A DNA stretch of 64,000 nt, taken from Salinarchaeum sp. Harcht-Bsk1 (GTDB taxonomy: Archaea; Halobacteriota; Halobacteria; Halobacteriales; Salinarchaeaceae). Below, piece by piece: positions 44,202-52,099 of the stretch. Location of the stretch: contig NC_021313.1 in assembly GCF_000403645.1 (NCBI RefSeq), positions 372,001-436,000 on the forward strand, in the 5' to 3' direction. The position numbers were made by a program, and so were the translations under genes. Positions within the stretch are counted from its first letter, which is position 1; each line of letters begins with the position of its first letter. The notes under the pieces were generated by a model. The model searched no databases and was not told the DNA's origin. It saw only the letters and a list, made by a program, of their open reading frames with translations.

Positions 44202-45044
44202 ATGGCCTCCAGAGAGACAACAGCGACGACGCCGGGCGAGAGCCAATCGTCGGCCGAACGGGACGGACCGCTCACCGCTGCACCTCGCTACCGACGCTTG
44301 CGGCGCTGGAACGCCGTGATGGCCGTCTTGCACTTCGTGCAGGGTGCAGCGATGCTCGCGCTGGCCGACTACGTCGACTGGCCGGTCACCTACACGCGCT
44401 ACGAGTTCGACGAGGCGACCGAGACGCTCGCACCGATCGCAGCGGACTGGGCGGAGGTACCCCTCCCGCTGCTCGTCGCCGGCTTCCTCTTCCTCTCCGC
44501 CCTCGCTCACGCCACGATCGCCACCGTCCGGTACGAGCAGTACGTCCACTACCTCGAGCGAGGGATGAACCCCTATCGCTGGTACGAGTACTCGGTGAGC
44601 GCGTCGGTGATGATCGTCGTCATCGGCATGCTCTCGGGGATCTGGGACCTCGGCGCGTTGCTCGCGCTCTTCGGACTCACCGCGGTGATGAACCTCTGTG
44701 GCCTGCTGATGGAACAGCGCAACGAGGATCGCGAGCGGATCGACTGGACGCCGTACTGGGTCGGCGTGCTCGCGGGGATCGTGCCCTGGATCGTGATCGC
44801 GATCACCTTCGGCGGCACGGTGCTGGCTGCGGGCGGCGACTTCCCGGAGTTCGTGATCTACATCTACGTCTCGATCTTCGTCTTCTTCAATCTCTTCGCG
44901 GTGAACATGGTCCTCCAGTACCGCGAGACGTGGCGCTGGAAGGAGTACCTCTTCGGTGAGCGGATGTACGTCCTGCTCAGTCTGGTCGCGAAGTCCCTCC
45001 TCGCGTGGCAGGTGTACTTCGGGACGATCAATTCGCCCATCTGA
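44202..45044 (+). CDS. heliorhodopsin
   Basis: 280 aa with seven membrane segments. The third helix begins WYEYSVSASVMIVVIGMLSG, in which E129 is at the heliorhodopsin counterion position. The seventh reads YVLLSLVAKSLLAWQVYFG, in which K264 is the retinal Schiff-base lysine. Both are heliorhodopsin hallmarks and differ from the RxxDW and DxxxK motifs of type 1 rhodopsins. The N-terminus (about 40 residues) is polar, which fits the inverted topology with the N-terminus inside. Heliorhodopsins do not pump ions; members have been linked to photolyase and glutamine synthetase regulation. A CGATATAG element lies about 45 nt upstream. The gene starts about 110 bp after ychF. Confidence 0.93.
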   Translation: MASRETTATTPGESQSSAERDGPLTAAPRYRRLRRWNAVMAVLHFVQGAAMLALADYVDWPVTYTRYEFDEATETLAPIAADWAEVPLPLLVAGFLFLSALAHATIATVRYEQYVHYLERGMNPYRWYEYSVSASVMIVVIGMLSGIWDLGALLALFGLTAVMNLCGLLMEQRNEDRERIDWTPYWVGVLAGIVPWIVIAITFGGTVLAAGGDFPEFVIYIYVSIFVFFNLFAVNMVLQYRETWRWKEYLFGERMYVLLSLVAKSLLAWQVYFGTINSPI

Positions 45045-45254
45045 CCCGGAATCGATCGGGCGGCGGGACCCGCGCGAGCGAGCGTCGTCGAGTGTCGGTG
45101 CGTCAGCGGACGAGTCCGGTGGGTAGCCGCTATCCATCGGCCGACAATCGTGCCTGGTCGTCGCCAGCGATTCGAAGCAAGATGTCGCGATACCCGGACC
45201 AACGAGGGGCAGCCGGTAACTACCGTTTTTCCCCTCCCCGTCGAACGTGAGCAC

Positions 45255-45476
45255 ATGGCAGAATCGTCAGTCAGCGACGAGCGAATCGAGGAGACCGAAT
45301 CGTGGCCAGAACTCGCGATCGGGCTCTACGACCGACTCACCGGCCGCGGCGCAGAGATCGTCTACGAGTTCGACGACATGGCCGTCGAGGTGCCGAGCAA
45401 GACGGGCGCGGACGCCGAACACGCCCACTGGGAGCTCGACGGGACCCTCAAGATCACGACCCGCGAGCGTGACTGA
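45255..45476 (+). CDS. amphi-Trp domain protein
   Basis: 73 aa from the ATG of MAESSVSDERIEETESWPEL. The C-terminal HWELDGTLKIT-type strand and VEVPSKTGADAEHAHWELDG match the amphi-Trp domain (TIGR04354 as I recall), a small beta-rich module common in haloarchaea. TTTTTCCC lies 25-26 nt ahead. The stop lies inside the next gene (8-bp overlap). Function unknown. It is 210 bp downstream of heliorhodopsin. Confidence 0.85.
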   Translation: MAESSVSDERIEETESWPELAIGLYDRLTGRGAEIVYEFDDMAVEVPSKTGADAEHAHWELDGTLKITTRERD

Positions 45477-45846
45477 CGAAGCGTTCGTCGCCAGAGCGCC
45501 GCTCTACGTCGAGAGCGACCTCACGTTGACGTTCGGGGACAACGAGGTGCCAGTGCGGTCGACTGGCGATCGGCTCTTCCTCGAGTTCCCCTCGATCTCC
45601 TCGGCGCTCGGGGCGACGCGCGGCTTCCCGACGACTCAGCGTGGCGAGTTCCACGACGTGTTGACGGCGGCCGATCTCGCGCTGGAGATCCGAGCGAGGG
45701 ACCGGACGATCGCCACGCTGGGCGCTGGCACGAGAGCCGGCCCCCTATCGAGGCAACTCGGCGTCGCTCCAGCAGCTATCAGGCTCGGCGGGATCCTGTC
45801 CGCTGGCTGGGCGACGCTGAACGCCGTCGCCGACCTGCTTCGGTAG
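45469..45846 (+). CDS. conserved haloarchaeal protein coupled to the amphi-Trp gene
   Basis: 125 aa with a GTG start overlapping the amphi-Trp gene by 8 bp. The beta-rich first half (APLYVESDLTLTFGDNEVPV, RLFLEFPSISSALGA) is followed by LALEIRARDRTIATLGAGTR and a hydrophobic C-terminal helix (IRLGGILSAGWATLNAVADL). I recall similar proteins beside amphi-Trp genes in other haloarchaea, sometimes misnamed as peptide ABC transporter subunits. No enzyme motif is seen. The final helix may reach the membrane. Confidence 0.75.
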   Translation: MTDEAFVARAPLYVESDLTLTFGDNEVPVRSTGDRLFLEFPSISSALGATRGFPTTQRGEFHDVLTAADLALEIRARDRTIATLGAGTRAGPLSRQLGVAPAAIRLGGILSAGWATLNAVADLLR

Positions 45847-45955
45847 CAGTCCACGAGAGCGAACGGTGGCCGCTGCGACCCGATCACGCCCGAGACAGCG
45901 CCGATAGGTACCGAGTCAAGCGCGACGGAGATGGCTCCGCTACAGGAATACGCGT

Positions 45956-47179
45956 ATGGATCAGCCGACAGTACTCGTCGTCGGTGGCGGTGCGACCGGC
46001 GCCGGGATCGCGCGCGACCTCGCACTCCGGGGTGTCGACGTCACGCTCGTCGACCGCGACGGACTCGGCAGCGGCACCTCCGGCCGTTCGCACGGACTGC
46101 TCCACAGCGGTGCACGCTACGCCGAGGCCGATCGGGTCGGCGCCGAGGAGTGCATCGTGGAGAATCGCATTCTCCGGGACGTCGCCGGCGAGTGCGTCCG
46201 CGACACCGGCGGCCTCTTCGTCCAACTCGCCGACGACGACCCGGCGTACTTCGACGCCAAACGCGAAGCCTGCGAGTCGGTCGGCATTCCAAGGACGGTC
46301 CTCGACGCCGACGAGGCCAGAGCGAGCGTCCCCGACCTCGCCGACGACGTCGTGCGCGCGCTGGAAGTCCCCGACGGCGTGATGTATCCCTCGCGGCTGG
46401 TTGCCGCAAATGCAGCCGACGCACGCGAGCACGGCGCGACGATGCTACTCGACGCACCGGTCGACGGCATGACCGTCGAGGACGGACGGATCGAGGCCGT
46501 CCGACTTGGCGGCTCCGTCGACGAACGGATCGGCCCGGAGTACGTCGTGAACGCCGCGGGTGCGTGGGCCGGCCGGATCGCCGCGATGGCGAATCTCGAG
46601 GTCGAGATGCGCCCGACGCGCGGAGTGATGGTGTCGGTCGAGTACGACGACCTCGGACCCGTGCTGAACCGCTGTCGCGAGCCCGACGACGGCGACATCG
46701 TCGTGCCACACGACTCGGAAGTCGTTCTCGGAACGACGAGCGTCGCAGTGACGGATCCGGACGACTACGCGACCGAGGAGTGGGAAGTAGCACGCACCTA
46801 CGAAGAGTGTGCAGCGATGCTTCCGCCGGTGGTGGACGCACCCGAAGTCCGCACCTGGTGGGGCGTTCGCCCGCTCTACGCGCCCGACGAGGACGAGCGG
46901 GGCGGCCGTGGGATCTCTCGTGGATTCTTCCGGCTCGACCACGCGGAGGACGGCGTCGAGAATCTCGTCAGCGTCGTCGGCGGTAAGTTGACGACCTATC
47001 GCCAGATGGCGGAAGCCACCACCGACCTCGTCTGTGAGCGCCTGGGCGTCGACGCCGAGTGCACGACGGCGGACCGTCGGCTGCCTGGCGCGGACGACCC
47101 CGACCGACTCGACGCGTTCGTCGCCGAGTTCGACGGCCAGGGGCCGACCGACGAGGACGTGGTCCACGGCGGATTCTGA
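45956..47179 (+). CDS. FAD-dependent glycerol-3-phosphate dehydrogenase-like protein (GlpA type, short)
   Basis: 407 aa. The FAD motif is VVGGGATGAGIARDLALRG, followed by SGTSGRSHGLLHSGARYA and the late GGKLTTYRQMAE, the GlpA/GlpD pattern. The C-terminal BFD-type iron-sulfur domain of full GlpA (about 150 further residues) is missing; the protein ends soon after the FAD domain. It may be a paralogue that oxidises glycerol-3-phosphate or a related hydroxy acid without GlpC, or it may work with another electron acceptor. It lies on the strand of the heliorhodopsin and amphi-Trp genes, 109 bp behind them. Confidence 0.85.
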   Translation: MDQPTVLVVGGGATGAGIARDLALRGVDVTLVDRDGLGSGTSGRSHGLLHSGARYAEADRVGAEECIVENRILRDVAGECVRDTGGLFVQLADDDPAYFDAKREACESVGIPRTVLDADEARASVPDLADDVVRALEVPDGVMYPSRLVAANAADAREHGATMLLDAPVDGMTVEDGRIEAVRLGGSVDERIGPEYVVNAAGAWAGRIAAMANLEVEMRPTRGVMVSVEYDDLGPVLNRCREPDDGDIVVPHDSEVVLGTTSVAVTDPDDYATEEWEVARTYEECAAMLPPVVDAPEVRTWWGVRPLYAPDEDERGGRGISRGFFRLDHAEDGVENLVSVVGGKLTTYRQMAEATTDLVCERLGVDAECTTADRRLPGADDPDRLDAFVAEFDGQGPTDEDVVHGGF

Positions 47180-47257
47180 ACGAATCACCGGATCCTGAAC
47201 GGATCGACCACGGTTCGAGATGATCCACCCCGGTCGAGGTGTCCCAACGATGTCCAG

Positions 47258-47743
47258 CTATACGAGGAGCACCAGGAGAAACCCGAGCAAGATTGCGACC
47301 GTCACGAACAGCTGTACGACTGCCGATCCGAGCACCCCGATCGTGGCGTAGAGCGACGCTTTCGATCCCTGCCGCAAGTCACCGTGCAGGTAGATCTCGG
47401 TGGCGAACACGGCCACGGCGATGCCGAGGACGGTGCCCACCGGTCCCGCGACGAAGAAGGCGAGGGTGCCGACGATCGCTGCGACGACCGCACTGGCGGT
47501 CGAGGCACCGCCGGCTTTCGAGGCGACCGCGCTCGCGAGCCAGTCGAGGAGCACGGTTCCGACCCCGAGGACGACGCTTGCGACCACGAAGACGAGGCCC
47601 GGCTCGCCGTAACCGGTGCTCCACCAGTACAGGAGCACGCCACCAACGGACAGCAGTGGACCCGGGAGCATCGGCGTGACAGACCCGACGACGCCGACGA
47701 GCAACAGGAGGACGGCGAGCGCGAGCCAGAGTGTCGTCGTCAC
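47258..47743 (-). CDS. DUF456 small membrane protein
   Basis: 161 aa with a GTG start. Five hydrophobic segments. LLLLVGVVGSVTPMLPGPLL and LLDWLASAVASKAGGAS followed by a glycine-rich VGTLAFFVAGPVGTVLGIA are the DUF456 pattern, which resembles a double glycine-zipper membrane domain. Family function unknown. It converges on the GlpA-like gene (78 bp gap). Confidence 0.9.
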   Translation of the reverse strand: MTTTLWLALAVLLLLVGVVGSVTPMLPGPLLSVGGVLLYWWSTGYGEPGLVFVVASVVLGVGTVLLDWLASAVASKAGGASTASAVVAAIVGTLAFFVAGPVGTVLGIAVAVFATEIYLHGDLRQGSKASLYATIGVLGSAVVQLFVTVAILLGFLLVLLV

Positions 47744-48094
47744 GTGTCTACGGTAGCGGCTGTGACTTGTGAATGTGGCTCTCTCGACCGGCCAACTCAC
47801 TCTAGCTGGTGAGAGTCGAGTTCGTACCAGCGTCGAGTGCGTCGCGAACGGCCTCACTCGGCGTCCCGATCGACTCGGTCGAGGAGTGCAGCGTGCCGAC
47901 GTCGTCACGCCGCACGACGACGTTCCTTTGCAACGCCGGATCGGTGTCGGGATCGTTCGCCCGATCGGGCGACTGGGCCGATCGGCGGCCGGCTCGATAC
48001 GAGTCGCTTGCGGTTCGAGCCCTGTACAGACTCGGTCGTGGGTTCGTCGCCGACTGATACTCTTCGAACGCAGCGGTCGGTACGCTACTCTCGA
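47744..48094. other. 351-bp gene-free stretch between DUF456 and photolyase genes
   Basis: Both flanking genes read leftward, so this is downstream of the photolyase and upstream of DUF456. CTCTAGCTGGTGAGAG at about 47802 is a weak inverted repeat. Open frames on both strands are Ser/Arg-rich shadows. I see no RNA gene. Confidence 0.4.
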
Positions 48095-49630
48095 TCAGAG
48101 CGACCCGTCCCGGGCACGGCGGCGGATGGTTCGGGCCCGATCGCGGATCCGAGACAGCTCCTCGTCGGACTTCCCGTCCAGGTGGCTGTAGACGAGCCCC
48201 ATCCGATGGTTGTCCCGGAGCCGTTTCTCGTTGCGGTCCAGAAACGCCCAGTACAGCGCGTTGAACGGGCAGGCGTTCGCACCGGTCGTTTTCGACTCGT
48301 CGTACGGACAGTTCGCGCAGTAGTCGCTCATCCGATCGACGTAGTTCGCCGACGCGGCGTACGGTTTCGTCGAGAGGGCATCGGTTCCGAAGACGCCCAT
48401 CCCGACCACGTTGGGCGTCGTGACCCAGTCGTACGCGTCGACGTACGCTGCGCGGAACCACCGGTCGAGCTGGGCCGGCTCGACGCCGTAGAGCAGTGCG
48501 AAGTTCGAGAGAAGCATCAGCCGCTCGATGTGGTGGGAGTACCCGCGAGTCCGGACGCCGTCGACGACGTCGGACAGGCAGGCCATCTCGGTCTCGCCGG
48601 TCCAGTACAGGTCGGGGAGGTCCCGATCGGCCCCGAGTTGATTCGCGGTCGCCAGCGCCGGCATCCGGCGGCGGTACACGTGGCACACGAACTCCCGCCA
48701 GCCGATGACTTGCCGAACGAAGCCTTCGACGCTCTGGAGCGGTGCCTCGTCCGCTTCGTAGGCACGAATCGCGCGCTCGACGACCTCGCGAGGATGGAGC
48801 AGCCCGAGGTTCAACGACGCCGACAGCAACGAGTGGTGCATCGCGAACTCGTCGGCGACCATCGCGTCCTGGTAGGGCCCGAACTGCGGGAGCCGCTCGT
48901 CGACGAATGATTCGAGGGCTCGCAGACTCGCGTCTCTGGTCACCGGCCACCGGAACGGCTCCGGATCGGCCCAGTCCGTCCCGAACGGTCGCTCGTCGTA
49001 CCCACCGGTGAAGGTCTCGTCGACCCAGTCGACGACCTCGCGGGTGAGCGTATCCGGCTCGAACACGGGTGGTTCGGGCGGTCGGTACCCCGCTGGCGGC
49101 GTCTCGCGGTTGTCCGCGTCGTAGTTCCACTCGCCGCCGATCGGATCATCGCCGTCCATAAGGTACCCGGTCTCTCGCCGCACGAACCGGTAGAACGACT
49201 CGTGGCGAAATCGCGTCTGGTCTGGGTCGGCCCAGTCGTCGAACTCCTCTGCAAAGCACAGGAACAGTTCGTTTGCCACGACCTCGAGCGTTCCACCGCG
49301 ACTCGTCACCAGGTCGTCGAGGTGGGCCGCCGCACCGTGGTTGGCCGGTGCCATCATGACCAGATCGTCGCCGGGATGCTCGTCGAAGTGCTCGTCCAAC
49401 CCATCCTCGAACGTGTCGACCTTTCGATACTCGACGTCGAAGCCGGCATCACCGAGTTCGTCGCGGAAGTGCCGCATCGCGCTGTAGAGGAGCACGAGCT
49501 TGTGGGGATGGTAGGGCAGTCGCCGGCCGAGCGCCCGGGATTCGATCAGCAGCACCCGATCTCCAGGCGTTCGATCGGCGAGCGGCCCGACCGCCCGGGT
49601 CAACTGATCGCCGAGAACGAGGACGGTCAT
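48095..49630 (-). CDS. FeS-containing cryptochrome/photolyase (prokaryotic (6-4) PhrB type)
   Basis: 511 aa. The N-terminal half is the antenna domain (VLVLGDQLTRAVGPLAD, KLVLLYSAMRHFRDEL). The C-terminal FAD domain has YSHHIERLMLLSNFALLYGV and TPNVVGMGVFGTDALSTKPY. Four cysteines, C351, C438, C441 (YCANCPYDE) and C454 (ANACPFN), match the 4Fe-4S ligands of Agrobacterium PhrB, almost number for number. This group repairs (6-4) photoproducts or acts in light sensing. It lies 3 kb from heliorhodopsin and 0.4 kb from halorhodopsin, and reads leftward away from the latter. Confidence 0.95.
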   Translation of the reverse strand: MTVLVLGDQLTRAVGPLADRTPGDRVLLIESRALGRRLPYHPHKLVLLYSAMRHFRDELGDAGFDVEYRKVDTFEDGLDEHFDEHPGDDLVMMAPANHGAAAHLDDLVTSRGGTLEVVANELFLCFAEEFDDWADPDQTRFRHESFYRFVRRETGYLMDGDDPIGGEWNYDADNRETPPAGYRPPEPPVFEPDTLTREVVDWVDETFTGGYDERPFGTDWADPEPFRWPVTRDASLRALESFVDERLPQFGPYQDAMVADEFAMHHSLLSASLNLGLLHPREVVERAIRAYEADEAPLQSVEGFVRQVIGWREFVCHVYRRRMPALATANQLGADRDLPDLYWTGETEMACLSDVVDGVRTRGYSHHIERLMLLSNFALLYGVEPAQLDRWFRAAYVDAYDWVTTPNVVGMGVFGTDALSTKPYAASANYVDRMSDYCANCPYDESKTTGANACPFNALYWAFLDRNEKRLRDNHRMGLVYSHLDGKSDEELSRIRDRARTIRRRARDGSL

Positions 49631-49881
49631 CCGTCCGCAACTAGACGCCGAGCGCTGTTATAGATTGGACTGCGTCGGCGGCCGGATTCGTGAGGTGACT
49701 CCCGAGGCGCGTGCGTCGGTAATCGGTGTCCTCGGAACTCACGACTCACAATCTATCCACAGTGAATGCGTTTTTCGGCTCCACGGGAATCGCTCAGTTC
49801 GTCACGGTCGAAGTTTGGTAATCGACGGGTGTTCACGTTGCTCCCGGCCCGTTGTTACTGTTCGTCACATCCCTGTAGTGT
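49631..49881. other. divergent region, photolyase / halorhodopsin side
   Basis: It is visibly less GC-rich than its surroundings, with patches such as GAATGCGTTTTTCGG and GAAGTTTGGTAATCG. The photolyase promoter should lie at the left end (GTTATAGATTGG at 49657 on the plus strand gives CTATAAC about 30 nt before its ATG). The rest may hold halorhodopsin control sites; no clear palindrome is seen. Confidence 0.45.
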
Positions 49882-50046
49882 ATGGAACGAACCTCGGCCA
49901 CACTCGACGAAACGACTCGGGACCGTCTCCAGACACCTATCACCACCCACAGCGGGCCGGTCGTCGGTGACCCGCTCGTCCACCGCGCTTGGACCGTCGG
50001 TAGAATGTCACTTACTTCCCCCGTCCGGCCACTTCGGTCGGTATGA
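49882..50046 (+). CDS. possible 54-residue upstream ORF coupled to halorhodopsin
   Basis: ATG at 49882 opens a frame starting MERTSATLDETTRDRLQTPI and ending at a TGA that overlaps the halorhodopsin ATG (ATGA). The first 35 residues look soluble and protein-like; the end is basic and less convincing. A GTAGTGT region upstream has no good TATA. It may be a small regulator such as those found near bop in other haloarchaea, or chance. Confidence 0.35.
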   Translation: MERTSATLDETTRDRLQTPITTHSGPVVGDPLVHRAWTVGRMSLTSPVRPLRSV

Positions 50047-50879
50047 TCTCGTCGCTATCGAAGGCGACGCTGCTCCCGCTGCAACTCGGCCAGCGTGAAG
50101 TGCTGGATCACATCCGGGACAACCTCCTGTTGAGCGCATCGCTGTGGATCAACGTTGCACTGGCCGGGCTCTCGGTATTGCTGTTCCTCTACATGGCCCG
50201 CGACGTGCAAAGCCGGCGTACCCGTCTCATCTTCGCGGCGACGATCTTCATCCCGCTGGTGTCGCTGTCGAGCTATCTCGGCCTGATATCAGGGCTAACG
50301 GCCGGTTTCCTCCAGATGCCGGCCGGGCACACACTCGCCGGCGAACAGGTGCTCGTCCAGTGGGGCCGCTACCTCACCTGGACGCTCTCGACGCCGCTCA
50401 TCCTGCTCGCACTGGGACTGCTGGCAGATGCCGACACGGTGGACCTGGCTGCCGTGATTGCAGCCGACATTGCGATGTGCGTGACCGGCCTCGCCGCAGC
50501 CCTGACTGTCTCTTCGTACGGCTTCAGGTGGGCCTTCTTTGGCGTCAGTGCTGCGTTCTTCCTCGTGGTGCTATACGCGCTCCTTGCCCGGTGGCCCGAC
50601 TCGGCGGAGGGTGCCGGTACGGACGAGATATTCGACACGCTGCGTACCGTGACTGTGGTGCTGTGGATCGGCTACCCGGTCGTCTGGGCGCTTGGTGTCG
50701 AGGGACTCGCGCTCGTCGACTCGACGGCGCTCACCTCATGGGGCTACTCGCTGCTCGACATCGGAGCGAAGTACGGCTTCGCGTACCTGCTCCTCAGCTG
50801 GGTGGCCAGCAACGAGGAGACGGTGGCGGGCGGCCCGCTCAGTGGGGCCCGCGGTGACGTCTCGGCGACACAGGACTGA
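50043..50879 (+). CDS. hop: halorhodopsin (light-driven chloride pump)
   Basis: 278 aa, seven membrane helices. Helix C reads WGRYLTWTLSTPLILLALG. R109, T112, S116 and A123 give the TSA pattern of chloride pumps, where proton pumps have Asp-Thr-Asp. Helix G reads LLDIGAKYGFAYLLL with D239 and Schiff-base K243. All positions differ by only one from Halobacterium salinarum halorhodopsin numbering. The B-C loop segment QMPAGHTLAGEQVLVQWGRY is also typical of halorhodopsin. It imports chloride in light. No retinal-synthesis gene (blh/brp) is nearby. An ACTTACTT element about 30 nt upstream is a weak promoter candidate. Confidence 0.96.
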   Translation: MISSLSKATLLPLQLGQREVLDHIRDNLLLSASLWINVALAGLSVLLFLYMARDVQSRRTRLIFAATIFIPLVSLSSYLGLISGLTAGFLQMPAGHTLAGEQVLVQWGRYLTWTLSTPLILLALGLLADADTVDLAAVIAADIAMCVTGLAAALTVSSYGFRWAFFGVSAAFFLVVLYALLARWPDSAEGAGTDEIFDTLRTVTVVLWIGYPVVWALGVEGLALVDSTALTSWGYSLLDIGAKYGFAYLLLSWVASNEETVAGGPLSGARGDVSATQD

Positions 50880-51108
50880 CCGTCGGGCTCCGATGCCGCG
50901 CGCAGCGTCGAGATTCCTTCGTTTCGAGGGCCCTAGCACGCCTCCAGTCCGTGTTCAGGTCCGGACGGAAACTGATCGGGGACTCCCGGACGCCGTGGAC
51001 GTACGCACTCCGGACCGGCTCCAGATCGTCGGTCTCCCGATCCCTTCGGCTCTCGCGACCAGCGTCGACAGGCCGACCCGTGCCGACGCCGATGCGGTAC
51101 CCGGCTAC

Positions 51109-51957
51109 TCAGTACCCCAGCGTGTCGAGCGTCGCTTCCAAGGGCTCCAGATACGCTTCACCGAAGTGCCGAACGTGCGTAACCAACGGGTAGAGTTGGT
51201 AGACGTGTTTTCGGTCGTCGTAGCCCGAATCGGCGCCCGCGCGCTCGCGGTACCGCTCGAAAAAGGCGTCGCCAGCCACCTCTGTCCACTCGGCATACGC
51301 CAGTTCGACCTCGGGGTCGGCGTAGTAACACGCCGGGTCGAGGAACACCTGAACTGATTCGCCGCCGGTCAGCACATTCGCGGACCAGACGTCGCCGTGG
51401 ACGAGCGATGGCGTAGGGTCGTGGTCCAGAAGTGCGGGAAGGTCTGCGGCGAGGTCGTCGATTCGCTCGGCGAGGTCGGGCGGCAGCTCACCGTCCTCGC
51501 GGGCGCGACTCGCCGCGTACCCGAGCCGTTCGTCGCCGAAGAACGTCGCCCAGCCGTCCGTCCAAGGGTTGGGCTGGCGGTACGCACCGGTCAGCGTGTC
51601 GAAGGGGAAACCGAACTGGTCGGCTTCAGTGGCGTGCAGGGCGGCAAGTCGGTCGGCCAGGTCGCGTTCGACGGCTGGCGTTACCGTCGATTCTCCCGCA
51701 ACGAACTCCATCACCAGCAGGTCCGGGGTTACGTGGTAGACGTCGGGGACGCGAAGGCCACCCTCCGAGCGCAGGTGAGCGAGCATCTTCGCTTCCGTCC
51801 GCAGGTCGGTATCAGCGGTCTTGACCACGACGCGTCTGTCGTCGGCGAGGTCGACGCGATGGACGCTCCCGACTTCTCCGCCGTCGAGTTCGATTACGGC
51901 CGTTATCCGGGAATCGGCCCAACCGGCGACCTCCCCAGCGGTCGTGTCGTTCACCAT
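51109..51957 (-). CDS. fructosamine kinase family protein
   Basis: 282 aa. APH-like kinase fold: RVVVKTADTDLRTEAKMLAH gives the ATP-site Lys and Glu, PSLVHGDVWSANVLTG is the catalytic HGDxxxxN loop, and VFLDPACYYADPEVELAY is the metal-binding DPA motif of the fructosamine-kinase family. It phosphorylates ketosamines on glycated proteins so the sugar is released. A 46-codon ORF ends one base before its ATG. It converges on the halorhodopsin gene, 229 bp away. Confidence 0.92.
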   Translation of the reverse strand: MVNDTTAGEVAGWADSRITAVIELDGGEVGSVHRVDLADDRRVVVKTADTDLRTEAKMLAHLRSEGGLRVPDVYHVTPDLLVMEFVAGESTVTPAVERDLADRLAALHATEADQFGFPFDTLTGAYRQPNPWTDGWATFFGDERLGYAASRAREDGELPPDLAERIDDLAADLPALLDHDPTPSLVHGDVWSANVLTGGESVQVFLDPACYYADPEVELAYAEWTEVAGDAFFERYRERAGADSGYDDRKHVYQLYPLVTHVRHFGEAYLEPLEATLDTLGY

Positions 51958-51958
51958 C

Positions 51959-52099
51959 TCACGCTGTCAGGCCGCACACATAACCACTCGGGCTGCAGAG
52001 CCGTGTGCCGGTCGGAAGCATCTGTTCGTGGCCCGAGTCGGAGTCGACGTCGCAGCACTCGGCCATCTGCCGCGAGAAATGGTCGGCCTCGGCACTCAT
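51959..52099 (-). CDS. possible 46-residue Cys-containing small protein
   Basis: ATG at 52099 gives MSAEADHFSRQMAECCDVDS and ends with a TGA one base before the fructosamine kinase ATG. It has four Cys (one CC pair) and two His, so zinc binding is conceivable. Such small zinc proteins are frequent in haloarchaea. The tight spacing supports cotranslation; nothing else proves it is expressed. Confidence 0.35.
   Translation of the reverse strand: MSAEADHFSRQMAECCDVDSDSGHEQMLPTGTRLCSPSGYVCGLTA

Noticed and set aside
42784-44220. Extension of the propeller-protein frame to a protein of 863 residues
   Set aside because: The extra part is exactly antisense to ychF and has the Asp/Glu/Val/Arg-rich composition of a shadow frame in GC-rich DNA.
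44202-45044. Ordinary membrane protein or type 1 rhodopsin
   Set aside because: The helix 3 Glu motif WYEYSVSAS and helix 7 LVAKSLLAW are specific to heliorhodopsin, and type 1 motifs are absent.
50043-50879. Bacteriorhodopsin-type proton pump
   Set aside because: The helix C positions are Thr, Ser and Ala (T112, S116, A123) instead of Asp, Thr and Asp, so it is a chloride pump.
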